A DNA stretch of 38,082 bases from a virus. Location: positions 1 through 38,082 of IMG/VR virus record IMGVR_UViG_3300032020_000028; one strand, 5' to 3'. The notes under the pieces are model-generated. The model did not search any database. It was given only the letters and a program-made list of their open reading frames with translations, and was not told the origin of the DNA. The translations under genes and the position numbers were made by a program. Each line of letters starts with the position of its first letter. The stretch's first letter is position 1. Below, one piece after another: positions 1 to 8,091 of this stretch.

Positions 1-477
1 ATCAACATTTGCTTGAGATCCTCCTGCCAACGCTCTTATAGGAGCTGTGGTTTCCCATTGTCCTCTATCTGGCATAAAACTTCCTGGATCAGATATTACA
101 ACAGTTTGTAATGTAACAAATTGCTGCGCTCCAACTTCAGCTCCAGGTTTACTACTTACAATAGTTCCTGCAGGAATAGTTGCAGTTGCTCCAGAACGAT
201 TATAAAAAGTAACGGTACTAGTTGCTCTTACTGCGGGCTTTCTTTCAAGTTGTAAATTTTCTGCAAGTTTCACTAAGTCATCTGCAGACGCCAAATCAGG
301 AGATTGCCCTTTTGAAATAACATCTAATTCAGCATAAAAATTATCAAGGGTATCTGCAACCGGATCAATTACTACATCTCTTGTAAATGTTCCTTCTTTT
401 GTATCGACGCTTGGATGCAAACGTTTTAAAAAATTAATCATGCTTTGAACTATATTCGAAAAACTTTTACGAGCCAT
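1..477 (-). CDS. Baseplate J-like protein (gpJ/gp6 family), N-terminal part, cut by window edge
   Basis: Reading the minus strand from the ATG at 477 gives 159 open codons running off the left edge. The start reads MARKSFSNIVQSMINFLKRL. It is followed by a GT-x-RD-x-x-ID-P-x-A segment, a helical stretch, then a beta segment with an AGTIV motif and a region ending GGSQANV. This order is typical of the N-terminus of baseplate J-like wedge proteins, which sit at the periphery of contractile-tail baseplates. An AAGGAG ribosome binding site lies just upstream of the ATG. The gene follows a gp25-like wedge gene by 12 nt, matching the W-then-J order of P2-like phages. The family call is by sequence pattern only; the C-terminal part is not visible. 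Confidence 0.8.
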   Translation of the reverse strand, partial: MARKSFSNIVQSMINFLKRLHPSVDTKEGTFTRDVVIDPVADTLDNFYAELDVISKGQSPDLASADDLVKLAENLQLERKPAVRATSTVTFYNRSGATATIPAGTIVSSKPGAEVGAQQFVTLQTVVISDPGSFMPDRGQWETTAPIRALAGGSQANVD

Positions 478-489
478 ATAAATTCTCCT

Positions 490-2148
490 TTATAAAGCAA
501 CACTTCCTTGTAATATTGCCATTTCTCCTTCAACAGTTGATACCTGTACCTTAAAACCTAACCATGTTGGGTTATTTTCAATTTCATATATTTCTATTTT
601 TTGTATTTTATCAATCAATTCTTTCAAAGAAAACTTGTAGCCCATGGTAATGCGTTCCCTTTGTAAATATTTCAAACGTAAAACAGCCTCAATAATAGAT
701 TGTTTTAATTTAGCCTCTCGAAATCCCTCTTCTTGCAACATCCCAATACTATCAGAAACAACAGAACCAAATTCTTTATGATATGGATTATTTCCTTTTG
801 ATGTTAATATAACTTTTACTAATTCTTGCAAAAGTTTTTCTTCTTCATTTATTGTAATAATATCTCCACCTGGACTAAATTTTATATCAAAATAAAATCC
901 TTTCCCTAAACATCTTGGGCAAGTATTTAGAGTATATTTTGTTCCAGATAAATTATGATTACAATCATGTTTTAATTTTGCATCAAGTAAAACTGTTTTG
1001 GACTCATCTTTTGTTTTTAAACTAAACGAAGAAACGGGAATTGATACTTCTCTAAATCTAAAAGGATCAGGAGAAGTTGGAGGTGTTACTTTTGCATTTG
1101 ATAAAATAGTTTGCTGGTTTGTTGCATAAATATTAGCATCAGATGTTAACGTTTGAGACTTTAGTCCAGATATATTAGCATCTGAAACAATCGAACCACT
1201 TGAGGTAATATTAAACTGGTCACACCCAATATCAAGATGAGTAGACGGACGCGAATCCAAATCAATATCATAATAAATGTTTAAATCAATACCACTACCA
1301 TCACACAAAGTATTTCCGTCAACAAGATGATAATAATCTGTTCCAGTAGGATCAGATCCCTCAAAAGAATTTAAATCTTTACTTCCACTACTTTGCCATT
1401 CAGCAAGAGTATTGCATATACTATCTCCGACAATAAAAGATCCGCTAGTATATGTATAATAATTATAATCAAAATCCCATAAACTATAATCGCCAGCAGT
1501 ATTTGTATCTAAATACAAAAGGTAATAATCCCTATGAGAAATAACAATATTATTTTTAAACCTTATATTAGCTGTGGCGCTTGTTTGTCTTAAATCAATT
1601 GCATACCCATCTGCACTACTAATTTGGTGAATTGTACAAAAATATATATTTAAATCATTATTAACCCCGATACAATATAAAGAAAGCTCATGACTTAAAG
1701 CAATTCCAATTGCAGAATTTTTTATTGTAAAAGGATAACAGTTTGATAAAACGCGTGCTCTTCCTTTTATTCTACAAGAATCTATAACACAATTTGCAGC
1801 AGCAACATATACTCCATAAGTAGTACCGGTATAATCTCCTTCACAACACACACATTTAACAGTAGTATAAGTTTTTCCAGCAGTAATTCCTACTCCACGT
1901 ATAAGAATAAGGCCAGCATCTCCAGTATATGTTCCTTCAATATCTCCAATAAATGTGACTCCATCATCACTTGGAGTAATATCTTCTCCAGTATAAGAAC
2001 CAGATCCTATATAAACAGTATCACCATTAACACAAGTGGTATTAGCTTTATCAATAGTTAACCAAGGACCAACTCCATAACTACTACTAATTGGAGAAAG
2101 GCCATCGTTTCCATCCCAACCAGATTTTCTTATGTAATAAATAGTCAT
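490..2148 (-). CDS. Beta-helix domain fused to gp25-like baseplate wedge protein (second copy)
   Basis: The 552-residue protein has three parts. Residues 1 to about 310 begin YYIRKSGWDGNDGLSP and contain GDTVYIGSGSYTG, the opening of right-handed beta-helix (DUF1565/pectate-lyase-like) proteins. Residues about 315-350 carry three SDANI-type 14-residue units also found in the giant repeat protein at 19948-22404. Residues about 395-552 hold a C-x-H and CPRC zinc-knuckle-like segment followed by a gp25-like wedge domain (NPYHKEFGS and LQEEGFREAKLKQSI). gp25-type proteins are conserved inner wedge subunits; beta-helix domains usually bind or cleave glycans in tail spikes. No catalytic residues can be assigned. 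The ATG overlaps the stop of the preceding endonuclease gene by one base (TAATG). It is a paralogue of the gene at 3154-5784. Confidence 0.75.
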   Translation of the reverse strand: MTIYYIRKSGWDGNDGLSPISSSYGVGPWLTIDKANTTCVNGDTVYIGSGSYTGEDITPSDDGVTFIGDIEGTYTGDAGLILIRGVGITAGKTYTTVKCVCCEGDYTGTTYGVYVAAANCVIDSCRIKGRARVLSNCYPFTIKNSAIGIALSHELSLYCIGVNNDLNIYFCTIHQISSADGYAIDLRQTSATANIRFKNNIVISHRDYYLLYLDTNTAGDYSLWDFDYNYYTYTSGSFIVGDSICNTLAEWQSSGSKDLNSFEGSDPTGTDYYHLVDGNTLCDGSGIDLNIYYDIDLDSRPSTHLDIGCDQFNITSSGSIVSDANISGLKSQTLTSDANIYATNQQTILSNAKVTPPTSPDPFRFREVSIPVSSFSLKTKDESKTVLLDAKLKHDCNHNLSGTKYTLNTCPRCLGKGFYFDIKFSPGGDIITINEEEKLLQELVKVILTSKGNNPYHKEFGSVVSDSIGMLQEEGFREAKLKQSIIEAVLRLKYLQRERITMGYKFSLKELIDKIQKIEIYEIENNPTWLGFKVQVSTVEGEMAILQGSVAL

Positions 2149-3134
2149 TAATTAATCCAATTTAATAATTCTATTTTTACTTCTTCTGTATTAGTTAAAA
2201 TATCACTTTGCCAAAATCTTAATAAAACAAATCCATTATCTTTTGCTGTTATAGAATGTTTAATATCCCGTTGTTTATTTTCTTTTTGTTTCTTACTTAA
2301 TTTAGAATACTTTTTCGGATTACCGTGCCAATAGTCTCCGTCAACTTCGATGAGGGTGTTGGTATTTAAAATGTGAAAGTCAAATAAGTGATTTTCTAAT
2401 CTAAATTGATGTTCAAAAGGAATATTCAAACTATTAAGAATTTCTTTCATTTTAAGTTCTGGTTTGGTGTCTTTAAATGGTCCAGGGTGAGTTTGAATTC
2501 GGAGTAAAGCACTTTTACTCATTTTTTCTTTTGATTCTTTAGAACAAGGTATATTTTTATGAGATTCGCTTGATTTTTTTAAACTTTCATTAGTCTCTTT
2601 TGTTAATCCCTTACTCCAACTTTTATGTCCTAATAATTTTTTAATTCTTTTTCTTACTGTTTCTTCAGATTGTTTTGTGCCTAATTTTTTATCTCTCATT
2701 TTTTGTTTAGATTCTTCAGAACAAGGAATATTTTTATTCCATGCGGCATGTCCTTTGTTTGCTTCACTAATAGTTCTTAATTTATATCCATTTCTTATAA
2801 TAATAGCTCTAATAGCTACATCACTACAATTCCATTTTTTAGATAAAACTATAGTACTCGGTTTTTCTTTAGAAAAATATTCATTACAAACTTGCAATTC
2901 TTCTTCTTTTGTAAATATTTTACGGGCTTCTTCCTTAGTTCTTGGTTTATGTCCATTTCGTTTAAGAATACTTGTAATTGTGGGATTAGTGCATCCCCAT
3001 CTTTTAGCTAAAAGTACTCCAGTAGTAGTGGTTTTACTAAAATATTCTTTACAAATTTCTTTTTCTTGATCGTCTGTAAATTTCTTATGTATTTTTTTAT
3101 GTTCTTCTGTTTGTTTATATCCTTTTTTTGGCAT
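2148..3134 (-). CDS. Free-standing homing endonuclease, HTH + NUMOD3 + Vsr-like nuclease
   Basis: The 328-residue protein has two tandem helix-turn-helix-like repeats (residues about 20-66 and 73-120, each ending in a RNG-x-K-x-RT segment). Next comes a run of NUMOD3-like elements with repeated SEE-x-K/R segments (about 128-210). A C-terminal PD-(D/E)XK/Vsr-like nuclease domain follows, with [10 protein letters not shown] and [12 protein letters not shown] (E263, D265, D267, H270). That layout matches the I-Bth0305I-type endonucleases, which cut intronless or intein-less alleles and spread their own gene. It sits between the two beta-helix/gp25 genes as a selfish insertion, and its N- and C-termini are nearly identical to those of the gene at 6353-6979. 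The start has AAGGAT upstream. A role in virion building is not expected. Confidence 0.85.
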   Translation of the reverse strand: MPKKGYKQTEEHKKIHKKFTDDQEKEICKEYFSKTTTTGVLLAKRWGCTNPTITSILKRNGHKPRTKEEARKIFTKEEELQVCNEYFSKEKPSTIVLSKKWNCSDVAIRAIIIRNGYKLRTISEANKGHAAWNKNIPCSEESKQKMRDKKLGTKQSEETVRKRIKKLLGHKSWSKGLTKETNESLKKSSESHKNIPCSKESKEKMSKSALLRIQTHPGPFKDTKPELKMKEILNSLNIPFEHQFRLENHLFDFHILNTNTLIEVDGDYWHGNPKKYSKLSKKQKENKQRDIKHSITAKDNGFVLLRFWQSDILTNTEEVKIELLNWIN

Positions 3135-3153
3135 TTATTATCCTTATAAACTA

Positions 3154-5784
3154 TTACACCAATATTTTTCCTGTTAATTCAACTTTTTTACCATGAATAG
3201 TGACAACATAGATAGCGAAACTTAGTTCAGTCGCAGAAAGTTCTGCAATTTCAACTTTATCAATTCTATCAATAAGTTCATGAGATGAAAAATACCCATT
3301 TTGAGTACTTTTAGCTGCTTCAGCTTTCTGATATTTAATTAAATTAAAAATAGATCTCAAAATATCTGATTTTACAACTGTTTTTAATTCTTCTTGACTT
3401 ACTTGACCTATCCTTCTTTGAAGTTTCGCTCCATAATCTGGATGAAAAGGATTAAAATCTGTTAATGTAATTTTTTCTAATTCTTGAGCTAATTTAACTT
3501 CATCCCACACTTGAGGAATTAATCCTCCAGCATCAAATCTTACATCATAAAAATATTCTTTTCCTAAACATCTTGGACAAGTTCCTAAAGTATATTGAAC
3601 ACCTGATAAATAATGTGTACAAGGCCATTTAAATTGAGGTTCTCTATAAGGAGTTTTTCGTATTCTAATTGGACCTGGACCAATCCTAGGAGAAACGTCA
3701 AATCTAAATATATCTGGAGAAGTAAGCGGAGGAACCTCATCAGCTCCTATATCATAACCAAATCTTAAAGGACGTTTTTGTAAATCAATATCACAAAAAA
3801 CATTTATAATAAAATCTTTCCATGTAGCAGTTGCGGTATCAATACAAGGAGAAGTTCTTTCAAGAGTTCCAGAAAGATGATATCCATCATCCAAAAATAA
3901 AGGATCTCCTTCAAAAGAACCACTATCTTGAGAAGTAGCATTTCTCCATTCTTCAAAAGATTGATAACTCACAATATTATCGTGGTAAAAATTACCAATA
4001 TCTGTAGAGGAACTATAATAAAAATTATAAGCATACTCATCATAAGGTAAATTACTATGATCAATTTCCTTATAAAGTATCCATTCATTCGGACCATTAG
4101 TTTTTTGAAAAATGTTATTTACAATAAAATTATAAGGACCTGTTATATTAGCGCAAGCTCCTACCATTAAAGCAGAACCACTATTATGAATAAAAGTATT
4201 ATGAAAAATCCAATTACTTCTACATCCAGTAATAGCATTTATAGTATATCTTGCATAACTTGGATCGGCCATATAAGAGTTGGAATGGGCAACACAATTA
4301 ACAATTCGCATACAATAAGCACCATACATCCAAAGAGCTTTGTCTATTATTAATTGACGAAACTCACATCCGTGGGAATTGTAAATAACAACTCCGCCCC
4401 TAATTGTCGGAGCATAAACATACTCATCGTAAAAATGAATATTTTCGAGCCATAAATGATGTTTTCCACTATTATAAAAAGATTCTACTTTAATTTCCCC
4501 TTTATCTCCAGTATGTATTCCTTGCCGATCTCCATACCATTTAGTATAAGAACCACTTTCTGGCACTACTAAATCTTCAGCATAAGAACCAGACCCAATA
4601 TAAACAGTATCATAATTTTTTATAACACTTGTTGCTTTTCCTAAAGTTAAGAAAGCGGTTGAAGGAGATAGTCCGTCGTTACTATCATTACCTGTTTTTC
4701 TTACATAATAAATACAAGAATAACTTGAAGATGCTCCTTGCCACTCAAAACACCCTTTATCAGAAGAGCTTCCATATGGTCTTATATTTCCTTCAATATC
4801 TTCATCGCATACATTTGGAGAGCCAGTATCAACACAAGGAGAAGAAGCATTTAACCTATATCCTACAGGTTCTTTCATATACCCTAATACATTTGCCCAA
4901 CCTTTAGAACTATGACTATCCATACTAGATGAAATTAACTGCCATTGTTCTAAATTTTTTACAATTGACCCATTGTTGTATATAAAATTTCCTTCATAAT
5001 ATTCATAGTGATTATAATTAGAATAAAAGAAAGAAGCAGTTCCTAATAACTTATAAATTCCGTGAGCAGAACTAACATAATAAGGGTTAAAATTTATAAA
5101 AATATTATTTCTTGAGCGAACAATAACCCCATCAGTGGCTTGTATATTTATGTCAAAATTCGAACTTGTTGCATTAAAAATAGTGCAATGATACAAATTT
5201 AGGTATACAACTTGATTTTGAGTATTATTATTAATAACAAGAACAGTATCTATAACCTCTTCTTTATAACCAAGAAAACAATTTTCAAAATATATATTTG
5301 TATTATTTATATAAGATCTTTCAGCTACCTTACATTTAATTACATATGTATATGTAGCGTCAGGATCAAGAACTGAGGACCAAGCATAAATACTTCCATA
5401 ATAATCTATTATTGGTGGAGGAGTTTGATATGACCCAAACAAATCTATATTTTCAATATATGCATAAGCATCTTTTAAATAAGCAAAGTCAACTCGAACA
5501 GGACCAACTTCTGGAAAAATAATGCCGCTTGGATCCCCAATATAAGATATTGGATAAGCAACAGAACCAGACATTGTTATCCATATATGATCCCCTGATT
5601 TAGTAAAAGGACTTTCTGCAGAAGTATAAGTTCCCGCTTCAATATAAACAGTATCACCAAAATCTATTGCATTATTAGCCTTACCAAGAGTTCCCCAAGG
5701 ACCATGTCCTCCTCCTTCATCAGTTGGAGCTAATCCATCCCAACTATTATCCCCGTGTAATTTGCTTATGTAATAAAAAGGCAT
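3154..5784 (-). CDS. Double beta-helix domain fused to gp25-like baseplate wedge protein (first copy)
   Basis: The 876-residue protein contains two tandem beta-helix modules. The first (residues 1 to about 350) opens YYISKLHGDNSWDGLAP and the second (about 357-695) opens YYVRKTGNDSNDGLSP. Each has the GDTVYI/YDTVYI-x-x-G-x-Y signature and many NN/N-x-I turns typical of right-handed parallel beta-helices. Residues about 735-876 carry C-x-H and CPRCLGK, then a gp25-like domain (NPFHPDYGAKLQRRIG). gp25-family proteins are normally about 100-150 residues, so this is a wedge subunit with large N-terminal decorations. By inference the wedge domain anchors the beta-helices at the baseplate rim, where they could act as receptor-binding or glycan-degrading modules. 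It starts 4 nt after the previous stop with no clear Shine-Dalgarno, suggesting translational coupling. Confidence 0.78.
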   Translation of the reverse strand: MPFYYISKLHGDNSWDGLAPTDEGGGHGPWGTLGKANNAIDFGDTVYIEAGTYTSAESPFTKSGDHIWITMSGSVAYPISYIGDPSGIIFPEVGPVRVDFAYLKDAYAYIENIDLFGSYQTPPPIIDYYGSIYAWSSVLDPDATYTYVIKCKVAERSYINNTNIYFENCFLGYKEEVIDTVLVINNNTQNQVVYLNLYHCTIFNATSSNFDINIQATDGVIVRSRNNIFINFNPYYVSSAHGIYKLLGTASFFYSNYNHYEYYEGNFIYNNGSIVKNLEQWQLISSSMDSHSSKGWANVLGYMKEPVGYRLNASSPCVDTGSPNVCDEDIEGNIRPYGSSSDKGCFEWQGASSSYSCIYYVRKTGNDSNDGLSPSTAFLTLGKATSVIKNYDTVYIGSGSYAEDLVVPESGSYTKWYGDRQGIHTGDKGEIKVESFYNSGKHHLWLENIHFYDEYVYAPTIRGGVVIYNSHGCEFRQLIIDKALWMYGAYCMRIVNCVAHSNSYMADPSYARYTINAITGCRSNWIFHNTFIHNSGSALMVGACANITGPYNFIVNNIFQKTNGPNEWILYKEIDHSNLPYDEYAYNFYYSSSTDIGNFYHDNIVSYQSFEEWRNATSQDSGSFEGDPLFLDDGYHLSGTLERTSPCIDTATATWKDFIINVFCDIDLQKRPLRFGYDIGADEVPPLTSPDIFRFDVSPRIGPGPIRIRKTPYREPQFKWPCTHYLSGVQYTLGTCPRCLGKEYFYDVRFDAGGLIPQVWDEVKLAQELEKITLTDFNPFHPDYGAKLQRRIGQVSQEELKTVVKSDILRSIFNLIKYQKAEAAKSTQNGYFSSHELIDRIDKVEIAELSATELSFAIYVVTIHGKKVELTGKILV

Positions 5785-5788
5785 ATGT

Positions 5789-6307
5789 TTACATTAAGTT
5801 TAAAAGTTCGATCCATCTATCGATTTGTAATAATTCTGCATTCAATTGGTCTCGAGCCCTAGTAGTTAAATCCAGTGCAGCGTTTGCACTTTGAAGGCGA
5901 TAATTTATTTCACTCAATATATTTTCTACATCACTAAAACCTTCAATTTTTAATTCAGGCACTCCAGCTCCTTTAATCATGCTTTGCATCAATCGTTGAA
6001 TCTCCGGACAGTTGGCAGCAACGGCCCCAAAATGAGTTACATTTAATATATTTTTTACTGAATTTAGTTTTTGACTTACAATAGTAAACAAATCATTAAA
6101 TTTTTGAGAAAGCATGTTGTTACGCAGTATTTGGAAACATAATTTATTTACCTTTAATTCCAGCAAACTTCTTTGTTGCTGTAAAAATAGTTTTAAAGCA
6201 CTTCGAGCCGGATATGAAAGAGCCAGAAGGGTAGTTATAAAACAATTAGAAAATCCCGTCTTTTCATGTAATTCATCAATCAAATTCTGAGTTAATAAAT
6301 CAATCAT
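5789..6307 (-). CDS. Unknown helical protein in baseplate cluster
   Basis: I do not recognise this 172-residue protein. It looks almost entirely alpha-helical. Long amphipathic stretches include LQQQRSLLELKVNKL near residues 42-56 and a C-terminal helix rich in leucine, alanine and glutamine (about 130-172). There is no signal peptide or clear membrane span. An AAGGA ribosome binding site precedes the ATG at 6307. It lies between spike and wedge genes, with a homing endonuclease inserted just upstream. The location suggests a baseplate or tail-associated structural or assembly role, but this is inference from position only. Confidence 0.6.
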   Translation of the reverse strand: MIDLLTQNLIDELHEKTGFSNCFITTLLALSYPARSALKLFLQQQRSLLELKVNKLCFQILRNNMLSQKFNDLFTIVSQKLNSVKNILNVTHFGAVAANCPEIQRLMQSMIKGAGVPELKIEGFSDVENILSEINYRLQSANAALDLTTRARDQLNAELLQIDRWIELLNLM

Positions 6308-6352
6308 TTTTTTTCCTTAAAATTCTTTAATATTTTTTACCTTTGTCTACTT

Positions 6353-6979
6353 TTATATTATAATTTTTAATTTATTTTTAATCTCTTTTTTATTATTTAA
6401 AATAGCATCTTCCCAAAATCTTAATAAAATAAAACCATTATTTATAGCTACTTCATTATGTTTTTTATCTCTTTCTCTTTGTTTCAGTTGTGTTTTATTT
6501 AATTTACTAAACTTTTCAGGATTACCATGCCAGTAGTCGCCGTCAACTTCAATGAGAGTATTAGAATTGAGAATATGAAAATCAAATAAATGATTTCCTA
6601 ATCTAAATTGATGTTCAAAAGGGATGTTTAATTCATTAAGAATCTCTTTCATTTTAAGTTCGGGCATAGTGTTTTTGTAAGGACCGTGTTGAGTTTGAAG
6701 TTGCAATATAGTATTTTCCCGCATTTTTTGTTTTGTTTCTTCAGAAAAAGGAAGTCTCTTTTTACCTTTATGTGATTCACTCATATTTCTTTTTGTCTCT
6801 TCAGAAACAATCTTACCTTTTTCTGATTTGCTTATTTTTCTTTTTGTTTCATCAGAACAAGGATTATGTTTACCAAACATAGGGTGCTTTTCACCACAAT
6901 AATCCCCCCTAACAACAGGATTATTTTCTCTTATTTTCTGTTTGTGTTCTTCAGTTTGTTTATATCCTTTTTTAGGCAT
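6353..6979 (-). CDS. Free-standing homing endonuclease, NUMOD3 + Vsr-like nuclease
   Basis: The 208-residue protein starts [13 protein letters not shown], as does its paralogue at 2148-3134. It lacks that paralogue's two helix-turn-helix repeats. Residues about 28-90 contain NUMOD3-type elements (GEKHPMFGK and several SEETK-x-K/R-x segments) that are expected to contact DNA. Residues about 100-208 form a Vsr/PD-(D/E)XK-like nuclease with [19 protein letters not shown] and [12 protein letters not shown] (E144, D146, D148, H151). This resembles the I-Bth0305I homing endonuclease family. A GGAG site lies about 8 nt before the ATG. The gene separates the spike gene from the 172-residue gene and does not interrupt a reading frame that I can see. 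Confidence 0.85.
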   Translation of the reverse strand: MPKKGYKQTEEHKQKIRENNPVVRGDYCGEKHPMFGKHNPCSDETKRKISKSEKGKIVSEETKRNMSESHKGKKRLPFSEETKQKMRENTILQLQTQHGPYKNTMPELKMKEILNELNIPFEHQFRLGNHLFDFHILNSNTLIEVDGDYWHGNPEKFSKLNKTQLKQRERDKKHNEVAINNGFILLRFWEDAILNNKKEIKNKLKIII

Positions 6980-6996
6980 TATTTTAACTCCAATTA

Positions 6997-8091
6997 TTAT
7001 TCTGCCTTTACCTTTGTAGATATTTCCCCAGTAGACTGCGGAAGAGGAGTATTAGTTGTTCCCCCTGTTTCTAGATGCGTGTGTGTATTATAAGTAGTTA
7101 TAAAATCAGAAAGTACCACATTTTTTTCTCCACCGCCACCGCCAAGTTCTATATCATCGCATTTTACTTTTAATTTTTGTCCATCAGCGATTGTCATAGT
7201 AACATTTCCTGTCTTATCAACTGTAAATTCAAATCCAACAGAACTTTTTGTTCTTATTTGAATACATATTTCTTCGTCCGATTCAGCATGTTGACTTGTA
7301 GTAGTCTCTGGCGAATATACAGTATCTAGCCCCGAACCTACTTTTTTAATTTTTGTTCCTAAAATAACTTCAACAAATGGATCATTAGTTTCTGGAGGGG
7401 TAAGAGGATTTACATCAGCTGTTTCTAAAACTCTTAATCTAAATTCTGTAAAAGCTTTTCCACTATTTAAAATAGAAATATTGTTTTTAGTAACAAGAAC
7501 CATTTCAGAATTCTGTGCAGGATCTGGATATGTAGGCATTTCCCTTTTTACTAACCCGAAATCAAGTACTCCCGCTTCAGTAGTACATTGATAAGTCATA
7601 CTATTCTGATGAATCAAATTATCATTTGGATCAAGTTCCCACCAATCACCAGTTCCATCTCTAAAAATAATTTTGCCAGTTTTTGACATATATATTTCTG
7701 AACCAGTTGGAATTGGAATAGGATATTGACTTCCTTTAACAACATCTGAACCAGAATAACTCCTCCAAAGTTTTTCTCCAGGATATATTTGTTTTGATTT
7801 CCCCGCTTCCACCTGCCGAATATATCCAACAGGCATATATCTATCAATTTCTGGAAGATCTCCATATCTCATTGCAATAAGAGCAACAGCTCCTGGAACA
7901 GGAAAATCATAAGAACCAAAAGCAGCTTGACTTATAACAACATTTTCTCTTCCTCCGGGATGATCTAACCATTTTAACTTAACTGTTCCTCTTTGTTCAT
8001 CTACCTCTGTTATAACAGCAAGGCGATGAAATGGCGTAGATGATAATATATGTCCTCCAAATGCTCTTTCATCTTTGAAATAATATCTCAC
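6997..8091 (-). CDS. Baseplate central spike protein (gpV/gp5-type OB-fold)
   Basis: The 364-residue protein has an N-terminal OB-fold-like domain (residues about 22-92) with [19 protein letters not shown], a glycine/proline-rich turn and the typical [15 protein letters not shown] segment. A long beta-rich region follows. Near the C-terminus, [11 protein letters not shown] carries an HTH motif like the metal-binding apex of P2-type spikes. It is therefore the likely membrane-piercing tip below the hub. The start codon is GTG at 8091-8089 and it overlaps the hub stop codon (GTGA), so translation is probably coupled. A homing endonuclease gene follows 17 nt later. No lysozyme domain, as in T4 gp5, is present. 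Confidence 0.85.
   Translation of the reverse strand: MRYYFKDERAFGGHILSSTPFHRLAVITEVDEQRGTVKLKWLDHPGGRENVVISQAAFGSYDFPVPGAVALIAMRYGDLPEIDRYMPVGYIRQVEAGKSKQIYPGEKLWRSYSGSDVVKGSQYPIPIPTGSEIYMSKTGKIIFRDGTGDWWELDPNDNLIHQNSMTYQCTTEAGVLDFGLVKREMPTYPDPAQNSEMVLVTKNNISILNSGKAFTEFRLRVLETADVNPLTPPETNDPFVEVILGTKIKKVGSGLDTVYSPETTTSQHAESDEEICIQIRTKSSVGFEFTVDKTGNVTMTIADGQKLKVKCDDIELGGGGGEKNVVLSDFITTYNTHTHLETGGTTNTPLPQSTGEISTKVKAE

Noticed and set aside
2677-3069. Plus-strand open frame of 130 codons
   Set aside because: It is antisense to the homing endonuclease, has low complexity, and lacks a good ribosome binding site.
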